From the NCBI GenBank assembly GCA_949443285.1, contig CASSLW010000006.1, positions 31,066-95,065 of the forward strand: DNA of 64,000 bases, read 5' to 3'. This stretch comes from an uncultured Clostridia bacterium (GTDB lineage: Bacteria > Bacillota > Clostridia > TANB77 > CAG-508). The position numbers and the translations under genes were made by a program. Position 1 is the first letter of the stretch. Each line of letters starts with the position of its first letter. Shown piece by piece: positions 8,478 to 19,179 of this stretch. The notes under the pieces were generated by a model. The model was not told the origin of the DNA. It saw only the letters and a list, made by a program, of their open reading frames with translations, and ran no database searches.

Positions 8478-10061
8478 TTGCTAAAGAAAAATGAGAATAT
8501 CTTAGATAAAATTGTAAAAAGAGACTATAACAATGAATTAGAAGCATTATTAGAAAAAAAGTACTTTAGTGAAGATACAAAAAGTATTTTACTTTCTATC
8601 TTATATAAATTAGAAACCTCATACAAAGACTATAAACAGGTAAAACAAGATGTAGAAACAAAAGAAAAAATGATAGAAACATTAATGAATAACATAAAAG
8701 AAAATTGCAACGAAATAAAACTAGTAAATCCAAATTCAAAAGAATGTGAAATATTAAAAGGTAAAAGTTTTTGGTTAGAAAAAAACAGAAAAATAATTTT
8801 TTGTTATCCAATAGAAAGAAAAGTTCTATATTGCATAAGCAAAATAAGTCAAAAAGATAAAATAATAAAAGACAAATATTTCTTGATAAATAAAACGTTA
8901 TCAGATTTAATAACTGTTGGAAAAAATATTAGCACAGTAGAGCCACTAAGAGACTTTAATGGCTATTCATGGACAACTATATCAAGAGAGATTGAAAGTG
9001 TAGACCATAACTTAATCTATCAAAATTTAGTTCTTTTATTAGGCAACAATTTTATGGATAAGTGGTTAACAAATAAAGAAGCAGTTTTAGACTACATGGA
9101 AATATTTATAAATAAACTTGAAGGAACTTATGGCGAAAGAAATGCAAAAGAATTTATAAAGAAACTAAAAGATATATCAATTTTATTAGAAGTGAAATAT
9201 GATAAAGAAGCGAGTAAAAAAATAAAAAATGTCAAAAGAGAAATAGAAGAAAAATTAGAAGAAATACAAGACAACAAGATTTTTCTAGAAAGTTTAACAA
9301 AAGAAAAAAGAAAACTTACCAGAGAAATTAGAAATATAGATGAAACAATAAACAATAAAGAAATGTTACAAAACGAATATGACAAAAGAAACGAAAAACT
9401 TCCACTAGAAGAAAAAATATTCAGTATAAGAATATTATCAAAACTAATGGAAGAAGAAAGAGAAAAAAAGCTAGAAAGAATAGAAAAAATAAACGAATTA
9501 ATGAATCCGCAAAAATTCGTAGAATATAAAAGAAATTTAGAAAACAAGCAAGAAATTCTAAAAGTATTAGACACATTCGACCTAGAAAAAGATATAGAAG
9601 AATTAAAACTACAATTGCAAAAAATATTTTTGAAATGCTTTGAACATAAAATGAAAACAACAGAAACAAAACAAGAAATGGCAAAACTGATTTATGAATT
9701 TAGGTATTACACAATGTTACCATACAACTATGAAAAATCAATAAGAGAAGTAGATGAACTAAAAGGAATGATTGAAAGAATTGAAAGAACTTTATTGAAA
9801 AAATCACATGATATGAAAATTATAGAAAAATTTTCGAAACAGGAAGATGTTGATTATGAACTACTAAAATATATTTTTTCTACAAGAAGTATAAATTTAG
9901 AAGAAATATATGTTAAACTTACAAAAGAAAAAGAAAACTATTATATACAAATCTTTGACGGCGAAAGTTTTGAAGATAAAATTCAAATACAAGAACCAGA
10001 CAAAATCAACAAAAAAGATTTATATATTAGGCTAAATAAAAAAGTAAAAGCATTTTATTAA
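8478..10061 (+). CDS. Unrecognised coiled-coil protein
   Basis: I do not recognise this 527-residue soluble protein. A helical N-terminal third contains a compact segment around residues 95-190, followed by a long Lys/Glu-rich coiled coil (about 240-350) and another helical part ending in a short beta-like tail. No P-loop, zinc motif or transmembrane segment is visible. It starts with TTG at 8478 behind AAAGGAG, 21 bases after ftsK, and ends 20 bases before the RNase gene, so it is probably co-transcribed with both. Its place after ftsK suggests a chromosome or division role, but that is only inference. Confidence 0.75.
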   Translation: MLKKNENILDKIVKRDYNNELEALLEKKYFSEDTKSILLSILYKLETSYKDYKQVKQDVETKEKMIETLMNNIKENCNEIKLVNPNSKECEILKGKSFWLEKNRKIIFCYPIERKVLYCISKISQKDKIIKDKYFLINKTLSDLITVGKNISTVEPLRDFNGYSWTTISREIESVDHNLIYQNLVLLLGNNFMDKWLTNKEAVLDYMEIFINKLEGTYGERNAKEFIKKLKDISILLEVKYDKEASKKIKNVKREIEEKLEEIQDNKIFLESLTKEKRKLTREIRNIDETINNKEMLQNEYDKRNEKLPLEEKIFSIRILSKLMEEEREKKLERIEKINELMNPQKFVEYKRNLENKQEILKVLDTFDLEKDIEELKLQLQKIFLKCFEHKMKTTETKQEMAKLIYEFRYYTMLPYNYEKSIREVDELKGMIERIERTLLKKSHDMKIIEKFSKQEDVDYELLKYIFSTRSINLEEIYVKLTKEKENYYIQIFDGESFEDKIQIQEPDKINKKDLYIRLNKKVKAFY

Positions 10062-10081
10062 TGAAAGGAAGAAAGTAAAAT

Positions 10082-11737
10082 ATGAAAATTACATTTTTAG
10101 GAGCAACAAGAACAGTAACAGGATCAAACTTTTTAGTAGAAGCAGCAGGAAAAAAATTCTTAGTAGACTGTGGAATGTGGCAAGGAAGAGCAGAATTAGA
10201 AGAACAAAATAGAGAAGAATTTCAATTTAACCCAGCAGAAATAGACTTTATGCTATTAACACATGCTCACATAGACCACTCTGGAAGAATTCCAAAACTA
10301 TATAATGAAGGATTTAAAAACAAAATATATGCACACAAAGCAACATGTGACCTATGTGCATTAATGTTACCAGACAGTGGACATATTCAAGAAATGGAAA
10401 ACCAATGGAAAAACAAAAAAAGAGTAAGAAAAGGGCAAAAAGAAGTAGACCCACTATATACAGCAGAAGATGCAGCAAGGTCATTAGAAATATTTGAACC
10501 AGTACAATATGACGAAATAATAGAAATAACACCAGAGATACACGTAAGATTTAATGATGCAGGACATATGTTAGGTTCTAGTATTATAGAACTATGGGTA
10601 AAAGAAGACGGAAAAGAAACAAAAACAGTATTTACAGGAGATTTAGGAAACAATGACATACCATTATTAGACTCTCCAACAATGATAGAAAGTGCGGATT
10701 ACCTAGTAATGGAATCAACATATGGAAGTAGACTTCACCTTAGAAATGAAGAAAAAGCAGAGCTGTTCTTAAATATAGTATCAGAAACATTAGACAATGG
10801 TGGAACAGTAGTAATACCATCATTTGCAGTAGGAAGAACACAAGAAATTTTATACGAAATAAATAAACTAAAAGAAACAAAAGATGACGAAGAATTCAGA
10901 AGAAAATACAAAACATTAATGAAAGCAAGTGTATATGTAGACAGTCCACTTGCAATATCTGCAACAGAAGTGTTCAGAGAAAACACAAACCTATTTGAAG
11001 AAGAAGTGCAAGAAGAAATAATGAAAGGAGATAACCCACTAGAATTCCCAGGGTTACAATTCACAAGAACAGCAGATGAATCAAAAGCACTAAACGAAGA
11101 CCAAAGACCAAGTATCATAATATCAGCAAGTGGAATGTGTGAAGTAGGAAGAATAAAACATCACCTAAAACACAACCTATGGAACCCAAAATCAACAATA
11201 CTATTTGTTGGTTACCAAGCACCAGGAACATTAGGATACAACATAGTAAATGGAGAAAAAACAGTAAAAATTTTCGGAGACGAAATAGCAGTAAACGCAA
11301 GAATAGAATACATCGAAGGTTACTCAGGACACGCAGACCAAGAAGGACTTATGAACTTTATCTATTCATTTATAGAAAAACCAAAGCAAATATTCTTAGT
11401 ACACGGAGAAGAAGAAGCGCAAGACATCTTTAAAGCTAAAGTTGAAGAAGAAGCACAAATACCAGTAGTAATCCCACAATGGGGCGAAACTTATGAAATA
11501 GATAAGGACAGCGACAAAGTAGAAGTTGTTAGCAAAATAGAAAGAAGAGAAACAGCAAACACATTAAGAAGAGAGATAATGCAAAGACTATCAAAATTAA
11601 GAAATGAAGTTCAAGATATGGAAGACTATGTAAAACAAGACGTTCAAGATACGAATTTGTCTGATAGAGAAGTGTTTGCAATAAACGAAAGAATAAAAGA
11701 TTTAGAAAAACAAATATTAAACATAATAGAAGGATAA
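10082..11737 (+). CDS. Metallo-beta-lactamase/beta-CASP ribonuclease
   Basis: This 551-residue protein belongs to the MBL-fold beta-CASP nucleases related to CPSF-73/YSH1. The metal-binding motif HAHIDH sits near residue 60 (LLTHAHIDHSGRIP), a later aspartate is in FTGDLGNND, and the beta-CASP region contains VVIPSFAVGRTQE and IIISASGMCEVGRIKHHL. The C-terminal RMMBL-type part contains GYSGHADQEG and FLVHGEEEA. A helical tail of about 80 residues follows. It should process or degrade RNA in the cytoplasm; the substrate is not evident. The TAA at 11735-11737 sits at the edge of a repeat element. Confidence 0.9.
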   Translation: MKITFLGATRTVTGSNFLVEAAGKKFLVDCGMWQGRAELEEQNREEFQFNPAEIDFMLLTHAHIDHSGRIPKLYNEGFKNKIYAHKATCDLCALMLPDSGHIQEMENQWKNKKRVRKGQKEVDPLYTAEDAARSLEIFEPVQYDEIIEITPEIHVRFNDAGHMLGSSIIELWVKEDGKETKTVFTGDLGNNDIPLLDSPTMIESADYLVMESTYGSRLHLRNEEKAELFLNIVSETLDNGGTVVIPSFAVGRTQEILYEINKLKETKDDEEFRRKYKTLMKASVYVDSPLAISATEVFRENTNLFEEEVQEEIMKGDNPLEFPGLQFTRTADESKALNEDQRPSIIISASGMCEVGRIKHHLKHNLWNPKSTILFVGYQAPGTLGYNIVNGEKTVKIFGDEIAVNARIEYIEGYSGHADQEGLMNFIYSFIEKPKQIFLVHGEEEAQDIFKAKVEEEAQIPVVIPQWGETYEIDKDSDKVEVVSKIERRETANTLRREIMQRLSKLRNEVQDMEDYVKQDVQDTNLSDREVFAINERIKDLEKQILNIIEG

Positions 11738-11738
11738 T

Positions 11739-11790
11739 GTCCATTGGGGACGTTTCCTTTTGGACATTTTTGTCCACTAGGGACACATCT
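11739..11790 (+). repeat. REP-like element, family A (copy 1)
   Basis: The sequence runs GTCCATTGGGGACGTTTCC, then GGACA-TTTT-TGTCC as a central hairpin, then ACTAGGGACACATCT. It fills the gap between the RNase and GH15 genes and would be wrongly translated if GH15 were started at 11737. Confidence 0.88.
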
Positions 11791-11808
11791 TTAACTAAGG
11801 AGAAAATA

Positions 11809-13773
11809 ATGGAAAACAAATATTTAAATGAAGCAATAATTGGAAACAAAAATATGATAGCCACATTTACAGAAAAAGGGGAATTACAAAGAATGTACTT
11901 CCCAAGTAAAGATAATAGGCAATACATCAACTTTTTTCATACAGGAGTGAAAATAAACAATTCAGACTTAATATATTTACACGACGACATCAACAATGTT
12001 TACAAACAATATTATGATACAGACACAAATGTGTTAAACACAGAAGTAACAAATACATATTTTAATTTGAATATGCTCCAAACAGATTATGTATTATTGA
12101 AAGAAAATGTACTAGTAAAAAGATATATATTCTTAAACAATGGAAAAATAGATTTAAATACAAAATTTTTTATACATTCAGAATTACTATCAGACCAAAA
12201 CAATTTAGTAAGTTGCAAGGTAATTGATGAAGGCATGATGCAATATGCACATGATTTTAATGTAGCTACATTTGCAAAAGGCGCAAAAATTGTAGCACAT
12301 CAAATAAATGGAAGTAAAGAAACAATAAAAAGAGCTGAGATTTGGGATAAAGACTATATTGGAATGTCAAAAGACAGCAGTATTGCGTATGACTTAGGAG
12401 TAATAAAACCACAAGAAAAGAAAATCCTAGAAATATGTATTTTAATAGATGAAAATAAAAATGTCTCAGATATGGAAGATGAAGTTGATAGAATTACAAA
12501 AATAGATTTACACAAAGAATATACTAACACAAAAGCATATTGGAGAAAATACGTAAAAACACATAATGGGTTAAATTTAAAAGAACCACAAAATAGCTAT
12601 GAAGAAAGAGTTTTTGAAATATATAAAAGAAGTATATTGCTATTTCCACTACTAACAAATGCTGAAACAGGTGGCATTATAGCATCACCAGAGGTTGATG
12701 AAAACTTTACTAGATGTGGAAGATATGCTTATTGCTGGCCAAGAGATGCAGTATTCATAACAAAAGCAATGGATATTCTAAAAATGGAAAAAGAAACAGA
12801 AAAATTCTACAAATGCTTCTGTAAAAAAACACAAAGTAAAAATGGAATGTGGGAGCAAAGATTTTATACAGACGGAAAACTCGCACCTTGTTGGGGATAT
12901 CAAATTGACGAAACAGCAAGTGTAGTCTTTGGCGTTTATGAGCATTATAAATATACTAAATCAGAAAAATTCTTAAAAGACAACTTACAAATGTGTGAAA
13001 AAGCAATAAGTTTCTTGAAAAAATATGTAAAAGATTGGCTAGAAATCGACGGAAGAGAAGAAAGAGACAAAGATAAAGTGCAAGAAGAAATTGAAAATTC
13101 AATAAATAGACAAGGTCATAAATATCCAGTAAGTTATGACATTTGGGAAGAAAATGATAAAGGTGTGCATTTTTATTCACTAGCTAGTATTTACTCAGCA
13201 TTTGACAAAATGCTTGCTATATACAGGGCATTAGGAAAGAACGTATCTGAATTTGAAAATAATAGATTAAAAGAAGAAAAAGTATCTAAAAATGAAAGAG
13301 AAATTGAAAAGATACAGGTAGAGCTAAAAAAATATATAGAAGACAATTTATATGACAATGAAAAGAAATCTTATGTTAGAAATACTGAAGATAGAAGAAT
13401 GGATATTAGTTTACTTGGAGCCGTAACACCATTTAATGTATTTAAGCCAAAAGAAACTAAAGTTAAGAACACGGTTGAAAGAATAAATTTGAATATAAGG
13501 ACTTATACTGGTGGATACCAAAGATATGAGGGCGATGGCTATATGAATGGTAATCCTTGGCCTATTGCCAATTTGTGGATGACTTTGTATTACCTAGAAG
13601 CTGGTGAGAAGAAGCTTGCAAAGGAGACTTTTGATTTTGTTGTTAAGACTGCTGGTAAACATTTTTATTTGGGTGAGCAGGTTGATAATAGTACTTTGAA
13701 GCCTAATTGGGTTATTGGGCTTGGCTGGTCTCATGCAATGTTTGTTATTGTTTTGGAAAAATTGTATGGATAA
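11809..13773 (+). CDS. Glycoside hydrolase family 15 (glucoamylase-like) protein
   Basis: The 654-residue product has an N-terminal beta-sandwich region (about 1-270) and a C-terminal six-hairpin catalytic domain. The motif RCGRYAYCWPRDAVF near residue 305 is the conserved substrate-binding segment of GH15 enzymes, and GYQRYEGDGYMNGNPWPIAN and LGWSHAMF mark the distal end of the domain. No signal peptide is present, so it probably acts in the cytoplasm on alpha-glucans or trehalose-like sugars; the exact substrate is unknown. I chose ATG 11809 (after AAGGAG) because the longer frame from 11737 translates the repeat element. Confidence 0.88.
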   Translation: MENKYLNEAIIGNKNMIATFTEKGELQRMYFPSKDNRQYINFFHTGVKINNSDLIYLHDDINNVYKQYYDTDTNVLNTEVTNTYFNLNMLQTDYVLLKENVLVKRYIFLNNGKIDLNTKFFIHSELLSDQNNLVSCKVIDEGMMQYAHDFNVATFAKGAKIVAHQINGSKETIKRAEIWDKDYIGMSKDSSIAYDLGVIKPQEKKILEICILIDENKNVSDMEDEVDRITKIDLHKEYTNTKAYWRKYVKTHNGLNLKEPQNSYEERVFEIYKRSILLFPLLTNAETGGIIASPEVDENFTRCGRYAYCWPRDAVFITKAMDILKMEKETEKFYKCFCKKTQSKNGMWEQRFYTDGKLAPCWGYQIDETASVVFGVYEHYKYTKSEKFLKDNLQMCEKAISFLKKYVKDWLEIDGREERDKDKVQEEIENSINRQGHKYPVSYDIWEENDKGVHFYSLASIYSAFDKMLAIYRALGKNVSEFENNRLKEEKVSKNEREIEKIQVELKKYIEDNLYDNEKKSYVRNTEDRRMDISLLGAVTPFNVFKPKETKVKNTVERINLNIRTYTGGYQRYEGDGYMNGNPWPIANLWMTLYYLEAGEKKLAKETFDFVVKTAGKHFYLGEQVDNSTLKPNWVIGLGWSHAMFVIVLEKLYG

Positions 13774-13778
13774 AATTC

Positions 13779-13840
13779 TTGCCAAAAAGGACCGTCCCCA
13801 GTGGCAAAAAATTGCCAAAAAGGACCGTCCCCAGTGGCAG
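13779..13840 (-). repeat. REP-like element, family B (copy 2, tandem)
   Basis: There are two inverted-orientation units of TTGCCAAAAAGGACCGTCCCC followed by AGTGGCA, one directly after the other, immediately downstream of the GH15 stop. Confidence 0.88.
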
Positions 13841-13855
13841 GGTAAAAAAGTTTAG

Positions 13856-13882
13856 AAAAAGACTTGAAAAGTCTTTTTTTTT
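13856..13882 (+). terminator. Rho-independent terminator
   Basis: AAAAAGACTT-GAA-AAGTCTTTTTTTT forms a short stem with a T run. The CTTGAAAAG core recurs in the terminators at 19101, 20237 and 21192. Confidence 0.85.
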
Positions 13883-13926
13883 GTTATAGAATAGGAATGT
13901 CCTAAAAAGGGCAAAATAAAAATTAA

Positions 13927-14943
<1,017 letters not shown>

Positions 14944-14968
14944 TTAATAGAAATTAAAGAAACGTAAT

Positions 14969-15022
14969 AAAAAGTATATAAAATCTGTGATATTAAAAAA
15001 GCAGATTATATATACTTTTTTT
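14969..15022 (+). terminator. Terminator after gap
   Basis: AAAAAGTATATAAAATCTG pairs with CAGATTATATATACTTTTTT in a long AT-rich stem with a T run. Confidence 0.85.
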
Positions 15023-15058
15023 ATGGATAAAAACCAAAATTATAGTACGTATTAATTG

Positions 15059-15088
15059 TTGACGTAAAGCCTTCCTGAAAAGTAAAAT
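15059..15088 (+). promoter_or_regulatory. TTGACGTAA-type promoter of a pilin-leader gene
   Basis: -35 TTGACG (15059-15064), an 18-base spacer and -10 TAAAAT (15083-15088). The same TTGACGTAA and TAAAATAATAA arrangement with an 18-base spacer precedes the genes at 47472 and 63833; a close variant precedes 17112. Confidence 0.65.
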
Positions 15089-15121
15089 AATAATAAACTA
15101 AAGATAGGAAGGTTGATAGAA

Positions 15122-16970
15122 ATGAGTAAACAAGAATTAAGTAAAGGCATCACATTAGTAGCATTAGTAATAACAATAATAATTTTGTTAATCCTAGCGC
15201 GGAGTAACAATAGCAACATTAACAGGTGACAATGGAACAATAGGAAAAGCAGGAGAAGCAAAATTCAAAACAGAGTTATCAGCAGTAGCAGAAGAATATG
15301 AATTATACTTAACAGAAAGATTTTCAAAAGATAGAAGTTTCGAAGAAGGAGCTTTATATGCAGGCAAAAATGCATTAATATATGACTCGGTACAAGAAGA
15401 AGGAAATATATATACAGTATTAAAAAACTCGAATAAAAAATATGTAGATAATTTTGAAGTAATAAAAGGGGAATTATTCTATTTTGCTCAAAATGAACAA
15501 GAGAAAAAATGGGCGCAAGATATAGGAATAAAAGTAAGTCCATATATAGTAATAGATGGAGAATTAATGTCATCTAATACAAATTTAGACTTAATGGACG
15601 AAGCGACAGGAACAATAATAATACCACAAAATGTAACTAAAATAGGAAACGGAGCATTTAGAGATTTAGCAGGATTACGAAGTATAGTAATACCAGGAAC
15701 AGTAAAAGAAATAGGAGATTACGCATTTTCAGAAAACCCAACACTTGAAAACGTAGTAATAGAAGAAGGCGTTGAGAAAATAGGAAGTAATACATTTCGA
15801 GGTTGTATAAATTTAAAAAAGATACAATTTCCCAAAAGTGTAACAGAAATGGGATCATATTGTATGTGTGCCTGTACAAGCCTAGATAATGTTGAACTTC
15901 CGCCTAATATAACAGTTCTTAATGGAGGAACCTTTGAAAGTTGTACAAATCTGAAAAATATAAAATTGCCAGAAAATCTTATAAAAATGGATGGATTTGT
16001 TTTGGCAAATAATTCAATAGAAAGGCTAGAAATCCCGGATAGTGTGACTACTATTCAACCTAATTCATTTGTAGGATTATATAAATTAAAAGAAATAGTT
16101 TTAGGTGACAAATCAATATATAAATATGAAAACGGAATATTAATGAAAAAAGATGGAACAAATATATACTTTATGTCAGATAGTGTATTGAAAAATACGA
16201 CAACATTTTATATACCAGAAGGAGTACAAGTATATGGGATTTATATTGCTAATTATAATAATATAAAAGAAATTGTAATTCCTAAAAGTCTTGAAGGAAT
16301 AAATGTAGAGACACTACCAATTAGTGTAGAATCAATAAAAGTTGATGAAGAAAATAAATCGTATATAGTAGAAAATAAATGTTTATATACAAAAGACAAA
16401 AAAGCAATAATTGCATGCTTTTCTAAGGAAAAGGATATAACATTTGCTGAAGGCACTGAGAGAATAAGCAGACACTCACTTCGTTTGGCTATTAATGCAG
16501 AGAATATATCACTTCCAGAATCTTTAAAAACGATTGAACAAGAGTCTTTTACTAAGTTAGGCAGATGCCAAAAATTGAAGCTTGGTAAGAATGTACAAAA
16601 TATACATCCGCTATGTATGATATACAAATACGATGTATCTGTTACAATAGATGAAGCTAATCCATATTATAAAATAATTGATAATGTTATTTATACTAAA
16701 AATGGGGAAAAAATTGTAGCTGTATTATCACAAATAGAGGGAGAATTTGTTTTAGATAATAATGTTAAATATATAGGAGAACAATGTTTTTTTTATCAAA
16801 TAAAAATGGAATCAATAACAATAAATAGTAATATAAATTCTATAGTAAAAAATGCATTTACTTATTGTAACATTTTAAAAGAAATAAAAATAGATAAAAA
16901 AGAAGGAGAAATAGAAGGAGCCCCTTGGAGTTGCCCATATGGGTTAAGAGCAGTATTTTGGAAAAAATAA
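15122..16970 (+). CDS. Pilin-leader BspA-type leucine-rich-repeat surface protein, +1 frameshift at 15200
   Basis: After skipping C15200 the product is 615 residues: a pilin-like leader (KGITLVALVITIIILLILAG), a short helical stalk, then many LRR_5/BspA-type repeats such as ITLIPENVTKIGNGAF-like units from about residue 150 to the end. Such proteins are exported and often mediate adhesion. Without recoding, translation ends at TGA 15227 after 35 codons, whereas the repeat frame stays open to 16970 in exactly the +1 phase. The ATG at 15122 follows GGAAGG. It is a near-duplicate of the next gene over the first 150 residues. Whether it is expressed depends on the frameshift being real and read. 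Confidence 0.75.
15197..15203 (+). other. GCG-CGG-A candidate +1 recoding site
   Basis: CGG (15200-15202) is in frame with ATG 15122 and follows Ala GCG. Skipping C15200 restores LILA-GVTIATLTGDNG, the sequence found uninterrupted in the intact paralogue at 47472. Confidence 0.75.
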
Positions 16971-16987
16971 TGTTTAAAAAGATAAAA

Positions 16988-17030
16988 GAAATACTTTGGA
17001 TTTAGAAATAAGTTCAAGGTATTTTTTTAT
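16988..17030 (+). terminator. Terminator after first LRR gene
   Basis: AAATACTTTGGA pairs with TTCAAGGTATTT (one G-U pair), followed by TTTT. Confidence 0.75.
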
Positions 17031-17052
17031 TTACAAAACAGATAACAGTCTA

Positions 17053-17082
17053 TTGACATAAAACAAACACTAGAAATACAAT
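17053..17082 (+). promoter_or_regulatory. Promoter of second LRR gene
   Basis: TTGACA (17053-17058) and TACAAT (17077-17082) are separated by 18 bases. It is a close variant of the TTGACGTAA promoters of its paralogues. Confidence 0.55.
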
Positions 17083-17111
17083 AAAACAAACAAAAGAAAG
17101 GGAGAATGGAT

Positions 17112-19033
17112 ATGAAAAACAAAGGAATAACGCTTATATCATTAGTAATCACAATAATAGTGTTGCTAATCCTAGCGCGGAGTAACGATAGATACGTTAA
17201 CAGGTGACAATGGAGCAATAGCAAAAGCACGGAGAAGCAAAATTTAAAACAGAATTATCAGCAGTGGCAGAAGAATATGAATTATACTTAGCAGAAAGAT
17301 TTTCAAAAGATAGAAGCTTTGAAGAAGGGGCTCTATATGCAGGAAAAAATGCATTGATATATGACTCAGTACAAGAAGAAGGGAACATATATACAGTATT
17401 AAAAAATTCAAGTAAAAAATATGTAGATAATTTTGAAGTAATAAAAGGAGAATTATATTATTTTGCTCAAAATGAACAAGAGAAAAAATGGGCGCAAGAT
17501 ATAGGAATAAAAGTAAGTCCATATATAATAATAGACGGAGAATTAATGTCAGCTGATAGAAATCTAAATCTAATGGACGAAGCAACAGGTTCAATAATAA
17601 TACCACAAAGTGTAACTAAAATAGGAGAAGGAGCTTTTTCAAATTTAGAAGGATTACGAACAATAGTAATACCAGGAACTGTAAAAGAAATAGGAAATAA
17701 TGCTTTTAGTAATAATAAAACACTTGAAAAAGTAATAATTCAAGACGGAGTTGAAACAATAGGGGATAGTGCTTTTAAAAACTGTGCCAATTTGAAAAGT
17801 GTAGATATGCCAGATACAGTAACAAGAATAGGAGCTACTGCATTTTATTATTGTGTTAAATTACAGGAAATTAATATTTCAAATAATGTAAAAACCTTAT
17901 ATCCACAAGTATTTGATGGTTGTATCCTATTAAAAGAAATAACATTACCAGAAAATTTAGAAATAATACACGAAGGAGCACTAGCTTGTGGTAATTTAAC
18001 ATATTTAAAAATTCCAGCATCTGTAACATATATTCACCAGAATTTTTGCTTAGGAAGAAATAATATAAATGAAATAGATTTAACTGGAAATAAAGACTAT
18101 AAATTTGAAAATGGTTTTTTATTAACAATGGATAACACAACAATATGTTATATTTCTCCAAATAATATTAAATCAAGTAGCACATTTGCAATTCCAGAAG
18201 GAGTAATAACATATGGATATACTACAAATGGATATACTAATATAAAAAAATTGATTTTACCATCTTCTCTAAAAGAAATATCGGGATGGAGATGCCTACC
18301 TTCGAGTATAGAAGAGGTAGAAGTAGACCAAGGGAACACATACCTAGTAGCTGATGATGAAAATAAAATTTTATACAATAGAGATAATAGATTGATGCTA
18401 TGCTATTCAAAAGATACAAACATAAAAATAAAAGATGGAATAATTGGTGTTAAAGGAGAAGCGCTAGAAGCAGCAACAAATGCAAAAGAAATAATATTTC
18501 CAGATTCAGTATTTGAGTTTGAATATAGGTCGTTTTCTAGAATAAATACAGGAGTTAATATTGTATTAGGAAAAAATGTAAATCAAATTTCAGAAGAAAT
18601 AATGGATAATAATGACTTATATAAAATAGGAAATGTTACAATGAGCGAAGAAAACCAAAGATATGCCATAAGAAATAATGTTTTGTATTCAAAAGATAAT
18701 AAAACAATAGAAAGAGTTTTATATGGAATAACTGGTGAATTTGTAGTTGAACCTAATATAGAAAAGATATCAATTAGAGCATTTTATGGAGAAGATAAAA
18801 TGACAAATGTTATTCTATCATCTAACCTAAAAGAAATTGAAGGATATGCTTTTTCCAATTGTCAAAGTCTTACAAAAATAGATATACCTTCTACAGTTAA
18901 TTCAATTGGAAGTAAATGTTTTGAATTATGCACAAATTTAGCAGAAGTGAAGATAAATAAAAAAGAAAATAGTATTACAGGGGCACCATGGGAAAATCCA
19001 TATGGCTTAAGAGCTATTTTTTGGAAAAATTAG
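17112..19033 (+). CDS. Pilin-leader BspA-type LRR surface protein with two +1 frameshifts (17178 and 17230)
   Basis: Skipping both C17178 and C17230 gives one 639-residue protein: leader KGITLISLVITIIVLLILAG, stalk, and BspA-type LRR_5 repeats to the C terminus (FWKN). It is a tandem paralogue of the gene at 15122, almost identical over the N-terminal 150 residues. The first skip site is shared with that paralogue; the second is not, because the paralogue reads GCA-GGA there. Unshifted translation stops at TGA 17205 after 31 codons. The gene has its own promoter and a GGGAGAATGGAT ribosome-binding region. The downstream frame is long, clean and LRR-like, arguing against a decayed pseudogene. 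Confidence 0.75.
17175..17181 (+). other. GCG-CGG-A candidate +1 recoding site (first of two)
   Basis: CGG at 17178-17180 is in frame with ATG 17112. The flanking sequence is identical to the 15200 site, so the two may share ancestry. Confidence 0.75.
17227..17233 (+). other. GCA-CGG-A candidate +1 recoding site (second of two)
   Basis: In the frame set by the first skip, CGG (17230-17232) again follows Ala. The paralogue has the same surrounding bases without the C (around 15252), showing directly which base is extra. Confidence 0.78.
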
Positions 19034-19100
19034 AAACAATAAAATTGTAATAAGAGAAAACTTAGCATTTTATAAAATGGGAAGAATAAAAAATATTAAA

Positions 19101-19126
19101 AGAATACTTGAAAAGTATTCTTTTTT
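19101..19126 (+). terminator. Terminator after second LRR gene
   Basis: AGAATACTT-GAA-AAGTATTCTTTTTT forms a perfect short stem with a T run. Confidence 0.88.
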
Positions 19127-19179
19127 CATATAAAATAAAAGTGCTTAATATTATAAATAAAATTTAGGGAGGCATACAA

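Noticed and set aside
11179..11433. 84-codon + strand frame inside the RNase gene, and many long minus-strand frames opposite genes
   Set aside because: Shadow frames; AT-rich coding DNA of this composition leaves the opposite strand open. They are Leu/Phe-rich without ribosome-binding sites.
11737..11808. N-terminal extension of the GH15 protein from ATG 11737
   Set aside because: The extra residues are translated family A repeat; ATG 11809 has a proper AAGGAG.
13707..13889. 60-codon + strand frame at the end of GH15
   Set aside because: It overlaps the GH15 gene out of frame and runs through repeat and terminator.
15122..19033. The two LRR genes as ordinary decayed pseudogenes
   Set aside because: Apart from the GCN-CGG-A sites the frames are clean over more than 1.8 kb each, have promoters and terminators, and the breaks always have the same heptamer; random decay would not do this.
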